DNA from: UBA1181 sp963631545
GTDB taxonomy: Bacteria; Bacteroidota; Bacteroidia; Bacteroidales; Paludibacteraceae
Assembly: GCA_963631545.1 (NCBI GenBank)
Contig: CAVGRN010000062.1
Location: 1-13,371 of the forward strand
Direction: 5' to 3'
Length of the DNA: 13,371 nt
Within the stretch, counting starts at the first letter, position 1. The number at the start of each line of letters is the position of its first letter. A model generated the notes under the pieces. The model searched no databases and was not told where the DNA came from. It worked only from the letters and a program-made list of their open reading frames with translations. Shown one piece after another: positions 7,529 through 13,371 of this stretch. A program made the position numbers and the translations under genes.

Positions 7529-10327
7529 ATGGCAAATTTTTCTTCTGGACAAAGAATATCAGTGCGAGGCGAGGAGTTTCTCATCACCAAAGTGGATCAT
7601 GACCAGAACTTTAAAAATTATTTCCTTCATGCTTTGGGCATTAGTGAACTTGTCAAGAACCACCGTTTTATCTTTGACACGAGTATAGATACGGAGATTG
7701 AGATAGTAAGTGCATCAAACACGCAGCTTGTGGCAGACACTGATCCCCGGTGGCGCAAGACGCGTTTGCTCATTGAGACAGCCATCCGCAACAACGCTTT
7801 GTATTCGCAGAAGATAACGGTGGCGCAAAATGGTGCGTATGACATTGCCGAATATCAGATGGAGCCGACGCTCAAGGCTCTCGAGTTGCCTCGCCCACGT
7901 TTGCTTATAGCAGATGGTGTGGGTTTAGGAAAGACGATTGAAGTGGGCATATTTTTGAGTGAGATGATTCGCCGCGGTCGAGGGAAACGTATTCTTGTAT
8001 GTGCGTTGAAAAGTATTCTTGCCCAGTTTCAGGAGGAGATTTGGAACCGGTTTGCCATTCCGTTGGTTCGCCTCGACAGTGTTGGCGTTGCGAAGATTCA
8101 GAGTGAGATACCGCTCAACAAGAACCCCTTCGACTATTACGACAAGACGATTATCTCTATTGACACGCTCAAGAATAACGGCCGTTTCCGTGCTTGGCTT
8201 GAGAAGACACGCTGGGACATCATCGTCATTGATGAGTGCCATAAGGTGAGTAATGATGCAAGTCTGCGAGGCGATTTGGCCCAGTTCCTCGCCCAGAAGT
8301 GCGATTCGTTGATTCTCACATCTGCCACCCCGCACAACGGCAATGCGGAGTCGTTTGCCAATCTTATGCGTATGCTCGACCCTATCTCCATTCCGCATAA
8401 TGGAGAATATTCGCAAAAGGATATTGCGCCATACTATGTGCGTCGTTTCAAAAAAGATATTGAGGATGAACGCATCCGCGGACAGTTTCAAAACCGTAAG
8501 GTTGTGAGCATCCCTGTGCATTTGGCGGCTCAGGAAGAGGAGTTCTTGAAAGTTCAGCATGTTCATTTCCAGTCGGTTAGCAATGCTAATGCTACAGATC
8601 AACTCTTTGCACTCAATCTTTTTAAGAGTTATTTGTCATCTCCGCAAGCGGCGAAAGATTCCTTGGAAAAGCGTAGCGAGAAGGATGGCAGTGAAGAGGT
8701 CAGGCAGTTGCTCGACCTTGTTAATTCTAACATCTCGCAGGGGATAGACACCCGATACGCCGCTTTCCGCCAGCAATTGAGCAAGATTTTTGGGGAAGAG
8801 AAAGAAGCGCGTGTCGTCATTTTCACCGAGCGCATTGCTACGATGAAATATCTTGAAGAGAATATCAAAAGGGAGTTTGGGTTGACAGACGAGCAAGTGA
8901 AGTGTTTCGATGGTTCGCTTTCCGACACGGAGCAGGAGGAGTTGGTGAGCGATTTTGCCAAAGAGGACAGTAAAATCCGAGTGTTCATCTCTACGGATTC
9001 GGGTTCGCAGGGTGTCAACCTCCACTATTTCTGCCACATCATGTTCAACTATGACATACCGTGGAGTCTCATCACCTTGGAACAGCGCAACGGCCGTATC
9101 GACCGATATGGACAGAAGAAAGAACCTGTCATCTATTACCTTGTGGCACAAGGCGAAGACGAGGATTTGCGCACAGATTTCCGCATCCTCGACAAACTCA
9201 AAGACAAGGAGCAGGAGGTGCACGACACCTTAGGAGATGCCATGAGTGTGTTGGAACTCTATAACAGCCAGAAGGAGGAGGACGAGGTGAAGAACGCCTT
9301 GAAAAATGGTGACGAGAACTTTATCGAAAATTCCACTCGCCGCCGTCGTCGTGGAGGCTTCCGTGGTGCGGAAACCGTGCAAGCCACTCCTGCCAAGGAA
9401 CATTTGTCAGAAAGGATATTTGAGAGTAAACTTTCGCTTTACAAGAGCGACGAGGCGTTCTATCGCGACCTTTTCAGCCAATTGGAGGATATTGGCTCTC
9501 TCCGTTCTGGAGATGTGGCGTGGAAAGAGGCGAGTGTGCCGTATGTTGAAGTGAAAAACAACGAGGAACTCACGGATGTGCTTTTCGACATGCCAAAAGA
9601 GGCGATTCCGGCGGACAATATCTTCCGCCTATGTGCCGACAAGGGCGTGTTGAACCGTAGTATCGCCGACTCGCGCAAGCAGAAAGGGGGCGAGTGGAGC
9701 AAATTCCTTCCCCTCTACGACCTGCATCCCATCATCCAGTATCTGCTCACCAAGTTCACCGCCTCTATCCCCAAGAGCCAAGCCTTTGTGGTGAAGGGGC
9801 AACAGTTGACGGAGGGCATGAGTTACTACCTCTTCTATGGCAGTCAAGCCAACGGATTGGGTCAGAACTTGCTGAGCGAGTTTTTCCTTATTCCGCTCAA
9901 CAAGGAGGGGGCTATGCGTGAAAAGCCTATGTCTCTTTTCGATTTCCTTGAGAAATACCACCTCAACGATAGTTTCCTTCAAGGAGTGCAGAAGAGCGAC
10001 ATTGCGGTTTTGCAGGGAAATTTGGAGTCTGCCATCAACTATGGTTTGAGCCTATACATGGCTCCGAAACAAAACGAAGTTGCTTCAAAGATGGATCGTC
10101 AACTTACTGTCTATAAGGAAAAACTGAAACTCTGGGCAGACAATGCGCAGCAATCACTCTCTCAAGCAGAGGACGAAAAAGTGCAGATAACTCGCCAAAA
10201 TTACAAGAAAGAGCAAGAGGAGATTCAGAAGATAAGCGATGAGTCGAGCCAGTTCTATCAAGATATATGTGTACTCGACAAAGCAGACCCGTATTTGCGT
10301 CTGCTCGCTGTGTTCTACAATTTTTAA
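7529..10327 (+). CDS. drmD: SNF2/Swi2-type helicase, probable DISARM class 1 DrmD
   Basis: 932 residues. The superfamily 2 core is complete: Walker A ADGVGLGKT (128-136, Lys135), Walker B DECH (235-238), SAT (265-267), motif V TDSGSQGVNL (489-498) and motif VI QRNGRIDRYGQ (519-529). Motif VI of this form and the GVGLGKTIE P-loop place it with the SNF2/RapA-like group of dsDNA translocases. A basic patch RRRRRGGFRG (604-613) follows the core. The region after about 620 is a long C-terminal domain I cannot name, with a coiled-coil-like charged stretch (about 850-905) before the end. No nuclease motif was seen. The gene is followed by a very large adenine methyltransferase on the same strand, the arrangement of drmD-drmMI in class 1 DISARM anti-phage loci. 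Helicase activity is certain from motifs; the DISARM name is inference from pairing. A helicase of another restriction-type island is the alternative. Confidence 0.7.
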   Translation: MANFSSGQRISVRGEEFLITKVDHDQNFKNYFLHALGISELVKNHRFIFDTSIDTEIEIVSASNTQLVADTDPRWRKTRLLIETAIRNNALYSQKITVAQNGAYDIAEYQMEPTLKALELPRPRLLIADGVGLGKTIEVGIFLSEMIRRGRGKRILVCALKSILAQFQEEIWNRFAIPLVRLDSVGVAKIQSEIPLNKNPFDYYDKTIISIDTLKNNGRFRAWLEKTRWDIIVIDECHKVSNDASLRGDLAQFLAQKCDSLILTSATPHNGNAESFANLMRMLDPISIPHNGEYSQKDIAPYYVRRFKKDIEDERIRGQFQNRKVVSIPVHLAAQEEEFLKVQHVHFQSVSNANATDQLFALNLFKSYLSSPQAAKDSLEKRSEKDGSEEVRQLLDLVNSNISQGIDTRYAAFRQQLSKIFGEEKEARVVIFTERIATMKYLEENIKREFGLTDEQVKCFDGSLSDTEQEELVSDFAKEDSKIRVFISTDSGSQGVNLHYFCHIMFNYDIPWSLITLEQRNGRIDRYGQKKEPVIYYLVAQGEDEDLRTDFRILDKLKDKEQEVHDTLGDAMSVLELYNSQKEEDEVKNALKNGDENFIENSTRRRRRGGFRGAETVQATPAKEHLSERIFESKLSLYKSDEAFYRDLFSQLEDIGSLRSGDVAWKEASVPYVEVKNNEELTDVLFDMPKEAIPADNIFRLCADKGVLNRSIADSRKQKGGEWSKFLPLYDLHPIIQYLLTKFTASIPKSQAFVVKGQQLTEGMSYYLFYGSQANGLGQNLLSEFFLIPLNKEGAMREKPMSLFDFLEKYHLNDSFLQGVQKSDIAVLQGNLESAINYGLSLYMAPKQNEVASKMDRQLTVYKEKLKLWADNAQQSLSQAEDEKVQITRQNYKKEQEEIQKISDESSQFYQDICVLDKADPYLRLLAVFYNF

Positions 10328-10403
10328 TACGTGATTTATATGGGAAATAGCATACAGGCACATACTCAAGCAGTAGCTTTCTATGACTATTGGGCGCAAT
10401 ATC

Positions 10404-10432
10404 TAATTTGCTCGCCCACGGCGAGCAAATTA
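10404..10432. repeat. Perfect 13-bp inverted repeat with 3-base loop
   Basis: TAATTTGCTCGCC (10404-10416) and GGCGAGCAAATTA (10420-10432) are exact reverse complements separated by CAC. No T run follows on either strand, so it is not an ordinary intrinsic terminator. It lies in the 147-bp gap between the helicase and methyltransferase genes. It could be a REP-like mobile palindrome, an RNA processing or stability hairpin that sets the ratio of the two proteins, or a binding site. Confidence 0.8.
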
Positions 10433-10474
10433 CAAATTCAGTGAGCAGGATAATGACTAAATCAATGGACTTCT

Positions 10475-13371
10475 ATGGCAGACAATATAAAATACCGTTT
10501 CATACAGAATGTGGGAGACTATTTCCCTTCTGGCTATTTCAGCGACGACTTCTTAGAGAAGGTGCAAAAATGCGCCGGCGTGTCGACCGACGAGATGAAG
10601 CAACTCAACGCACCGTTTGTCGCCCTGCAAAAGGAATATGACGACTATAAGAACTTCATCGTCAACTTGCACCCGCGCACCGAGGATGCCATCAAGCGCA
10701 CGCACGACTTCAACACGCGCTTGTTGAAGATTCTGGGCTACCCAACCGACAATGCGTATGCTGAGCCTATCGTGGTGAAAGACGACGGCGACCCCGTGGA
10801 GATTATCCCCGTGCGCCACATCCTGCGACATGGCAGCCAAACCCGAATGCTCATCATGGAGATGCAGCACCTCATCTCCATCGACGAGAAAGAACCCGCC
10901 GGCCTCTTCGAACAACAGTATGAGAGCGAGCCTGAACGCACCACCAATCAGCAGAAATATTACGCGGGGCAGTGGCGATTCGTCTTCAACCTCGACCGGG
11001 AGAAATACAAGATTTCTCCTTCCATCATCAACAAGGCTGTTACCGCTATCTTTCTGCTCCCCGAGGAACGCCGCCCTCATTTTATCTTGATGATGGCTGG
11101 CAACAAGGTATTCCTCTTCGACAAGGATAAATGGGCGAAGGGCGCCTACTTGGAGTTTTCTCTCGATGAACTTTTCGCACAAGCACATCTTACCGCTTTC
11201 CGCAACTATTACGCGCTCTTCCATATCCTTTGCTCGAAACAGACATTGGCTGCCGATGGCGATATCGACCTGATGGACAGCATCATCGAAGAGAGTTATA
11301 AAAACGCCTACGAGGTGACGAAAGACCTCAAAGAGGGCGTCATCCTTGCCGTGGAGACTCTCGCCAACGAGGCTCTCTATTGGTGGAACCATCAGAACTC
11401 ACTGCCCGTGCCAGACTATACCGACGACACTTTCGAGCAACAGGTGAAGGACGACTGCCTCACCATTATATATAGGTTACTCTTCCTCTTTTATGCCGAG
11501 AGCCGCGAGGAGTTGGAAATCCTGCCGTTGAACGATGAAACCTATCGCCGTGGCTATTCGCTCGAAGCCCTCCGCGACCTCGAGATGGTGCGCCTCAACA
11601 GCGAAGAGAGCCGTAACGGCTATTTCTTCGACAGTAGCATGCGCCATCTGTTCTCCCTCCTCTCCGACGGACATACTGGGTATAGCAAGACTGGCACTGG
11701 AAAGGGCTTCAACGTTCGCCCCATCGACTCGCCACTCTTCAACGATAATAACCTACACCACCTCGCCTCCGTGCGCCTCCGCAACGTCAAGTGGCAGGAG
11801 ATTATCCGCGCATTGTCTCTCTCGAAGAAGAAAAACTACTGCGGGCGCATCAGTTACGCCAACTTGGGCGTCAACCAGCTGGGTAGCGTCTACGAGAGTC
11901 TGCTCGCTTTCCGCGGTTTCTATGCCGAGGAGGATTACATCGAGGTGCATAAAGCCGGCACTCCCGAGGATGGCACGTTCCTTGTGCCTTACAGCCGCAT
12001 GGGCGACTTCAATATGAACGAGGTGCTTTGCGACCCCGAGACGGGCGACCCCCAGATTCTGCCCAAAGGCACATTCGTCTACCGCCTGAACGGTCGCGAC
12101 CGTCAGAAGTCCGCTTCCTATTACACCCCCGAGGTGCTTACCCGCAGCACCGTGAAATACACGCTCAAAAGCATCATCGACGAGGTGGCTGCCGGCCGCC
12201 GTCCTGCCACCGACCTGCTCGAACTCAAAATCTTAGAGCCTGCCATGGGTGCCGCCGCCTTCCAGAACGAGGTAATCAACCAAGTGGCTGAGGCTTACCT
12301 CACCTACCAGCAACAACAGCTGCGCGAGAAGGGACGGCTGAACTGGCGCATCGATCCCGACAAATACCGCGACGAACTGCAGAAGGTGAAGGCCTACATC
12401 GCCACACACAACGTCTATGGCGTAGACCTCAACCCCACGGCCATCGAGCTGGGCAAACTGTCGCTCTGGCTCAACGTCATACACAAGGACATGGAGACGC
12501 CATTCTTTGCCAACCGCCTCACAGTGGGCAACGCCGTCATCGGGGCTTGGCTCAAGGTGTATAGCCGCGATGAGGTGTATGGCATCAAACCTACCAAAGG
12601 TACAGTATTGATTGCCAACAAATGGTGGGAGAAGTCGCCCCACAAGGTGAAATTCTTCTCCAACCGCGTCAACCGCTCCGCTGGCGAGATCTACCATTTC
12701 CTCTTGCCCGACCCCGCAATGCTTGGGGTGCGAAACATCGCCGAGCAGAAAAAAAACAACAAAACGGCAGACGCCCAAATGGCGAAGACCTTGAAAGGGT
12801 GGACCGCGAGCATCGGCGACTATGCGTTTAAGACGCTCCAACGCCTCTCTGCCAAAATAGATCTTTTGCTGAAGGAGTACTTCACCAACCAACTCTCTAT
12901 CGACCAATACACCAACAACCGCCGCGAGGTGTGGGACGGCTCCACCCACACCGAAACCGGCAACTTCCTGCAAGACAAAGAGCAGATGGAGACCTACGCC
13001 CGCAAGCAGGAACTCTTCGACACGCGCTACCGGCATGACAACGCCTACTTCCGCCTCAAAATGGTGATGGACTACTGGTGCGCCCTCTGGTTCTGGGAGT
13101 ATGATGACGCAACATCGCTCCCTGAACGCGACGACTATTGGGCAGACATTGAAAAAATGCTCGACGTGAGCGACGAGCAGTTGGACGCACGCACCCTCCG
13201 CGCCTTGGAAAAGGGCGACGGATTGCAGGGCGACGAGAAGAGCAACGTGATACGCCTGTCTAAGGAGGACATTTTGACAAAGGTGAAGGGCGACAACCGC
13301 TCCTTCTTCGACGACTCGGAACGCTTTGCCATTGTGAAACGTCTGTCAGACCGCTACCGCTTCTTCCACCC
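10475..13371 (+). CDS. drmMI: Large N6-adenine DNA methyltransferase, probable DISARM class 1 DrmMI (3' end outside window)
   Basis: The frame is open from the ATG at 10475 (in-frame TGA at 10454-10456 just before it) to the window edge: 965 codons, the last full residue His965, no stop reached. Residues 1 to about 540 have no fold I recognise. The methyltransferase domain then begins with YYTPE (549-553), SAM-binding motif I as LEPAMGAAAF (587-596), an acidic-loop motif GVDLNPTAIELGKLSLWL (from 649) and LTVGNAV (682-688). This order is typical of Eco57I/PglX-like adenine methylases. The NPPY/W catalytic motif is not found in the 965 residues; the ending RYRFFH resembles the run-up to it, so it probably lies just beyond 13371. 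Motif I is divergent (AMGAAAF instead of ACGSGAF). Codon use is much more G+C-rich than in the men genes. A PglX (BREX) or type IIG enzyme is the alternative, but the preceding SNF2 helicase favours DrmMI. Confidence 0.7.
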   Translation, partial: MADNIKYRFIQNVGDYFPSGYFSDDFLEKVQKCAGVSTDEMKQLNAPFVALQKEYDDYKNFIVNLHPRTEDAIKRTHDFNTRLLKILGYPTDNAYAEPIVVKDDGDPVEIIPVRHILRHGSQTRMLIMEMQHLISIDEKEPAGLFEQQYESEPERTTNQQKYYAGQWRFVFNLDREKYKISPSIINKAVTAIFLLPEERRPHFILMMAGNKVFLFDKDKWAKGAYLEFSLDELFAQAHLTAFRNYYALFHILCSKQTLAADGDIDLMDSIIEESYKNAYEVTKDLKEGVILAVETLANEALYWWNHQNSLPVPDYTDDTFEQQVKDDCLTIIYRLLFLFYAESREELEILPLNDETYRRGYSLEALRDLEMVRLNSEESRNGYFFDSSMRHLFSLLSDGHTGYSKTGTGKGFNVRPIDSPLFNDNNLHHLASVRLRNVKWQEIIRALSLSKKKNYCGRISYANLGVNQLGSVYESLLAFRGFYAEEDYIEVHKAGTPEDGTFLVPYSRMGDFNMNEVLCDPETGDPQILPKGTFVYRLNGRDRQKSASYYTPEVLTRSTVKYTLKSIIDEVAAGRRPATDLLELKILEPAMGAAAFQNEVINQVAEAYLTYQQQQLREKGRLNWRIDPDKYRDELQKVKAYIATHNVYGVDLNPTAIELGKLSLWLNVIHKDMETPFFANRLTVGNAVIGAWLKVYSRDEVYGIKPTKGTVLIANKWWEKSPHKVKFFSNRVNRSAGEIYHFLLPDPAMLGVRNIAEQKKNNKTADAQMAKTLKGWTASIGDYAFKTLQRLSAKIDLLLKEYFTNQLSIDQYTNNRREVWDGSTHTETGNFLQDKEQMETYARKQELFDTRYRHDNAYFRLKMVMDYWCALWFWEYDDATSLPERDDYWADIEKMLDVSDEQLDARTLRALEKGDGLQGDEKSNVIRLSKEDILTKVKGDNRSFFDDSERFAIVKRLSDRYRFFH

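Noticed and set aside
10404..10432. Hairpin as an intrinsic terminator after the helicase gene
   Set aside because: No T run follows on the plus or the minus strand.
10340..10444. 34-codon plus-strand ORF (MGNSIQAHTQ...) between the helicase and methyltransferase genes
   Set aside because: No ribosome binding site, its second half is made of the 13-bp inverted repeat, and no recognisable family.
10553..11392. 279-codon minus-strand ORF opposite the methyltransferase gene
   Set aside because: Antisense shadow of a G+C-rich coding region; the plus frame carries the methylase motifs downstream without interruption.
12431..12436. The NP of DLNPTAIE in the methyltransferase as the catalytic NPPY motif
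   Set aside because: It is NPT, lies in the motif II/III segment soon after motif I, and lacks the second Pro and the aromatic residue.
12233..13036. 267-codon minus-strand ORF opposite the methyltransferase domain
   Set aside because: Mirrors the codon pattern of the plus-strand gene, which has motif I and related motifs here.

Overview
The window looks like chromosomal DNA of a Bacteroidales-type Bacteroidota (Prevotella/Bacteroides/Porphyromonas-like; genus not resolvable). The reasons are a lipoprotein TamA variant (TamL), promoters matching the Bacteroidota TTTG / TAnnTTTG consensus, AT-rich leaders with weak or absent Shine-Dalgarno sites, and the compact MenE form I associate with this phylum.

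Positions 1-189 are non-coding: a 22-bp tandem repeat (1-44), a pair of mutually exclusive hairpins (83-126) and a strong rightward intrinsic terminator (162-191). This suggests that a plus-strand gene or RNA lying mainly outside the window ends here, convergent with tamL. tamL (190-2517, minus) encodes an Omp85-family outer-membrane lipoprotein and has its own candidate promoter.

Positions 2649-7135 (minus) are a tight menaquinone operon transcribed menD-menB-menC-menE. Both the menB/menC and menC/menE junctions are 4-base ATGA overlaps, and menD/menB are 19 bp apart. Together the four enzymes convert isochorismate to SEPHCHC (MenD), o-succinylbenzoate to its CoA ester (MenC supplies the acid, MenE the thioester) and then to 1,4-dihydroxy-2-naphthoyl-CoA (MenB). 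A consensus promoter precedes menD. menF (isochorismate synthase) is not adjacent, and menA/menH are not in the window.

A 393-bp divergent intergenic region (7136-7528) separates this housekeeping operon from a rightward two-gene unit. Its first gene is a 932-aa SNF2/Swi2-type helicase. Its second is a large adenine-specific DNA methyltransferase, open from 10475 to the window end. This pair and order match the diagnostic half of a class 1 DISARM anti-phage system (drmD-drmMI). The core genes drmA, drmB and drmC would have to lie to the right of the window, so the assignment is probable rather than proven. A perfect 13-bp stem hairpin sits in the 147-bp gap between the two genes. G+C rises sharply into the methyltransferase gene (single-line counts: 17/60 at 6181, 24/60 at 7621, 37/60 at 11761), consistent with a horizontally acquired defence locus beside the men operon.
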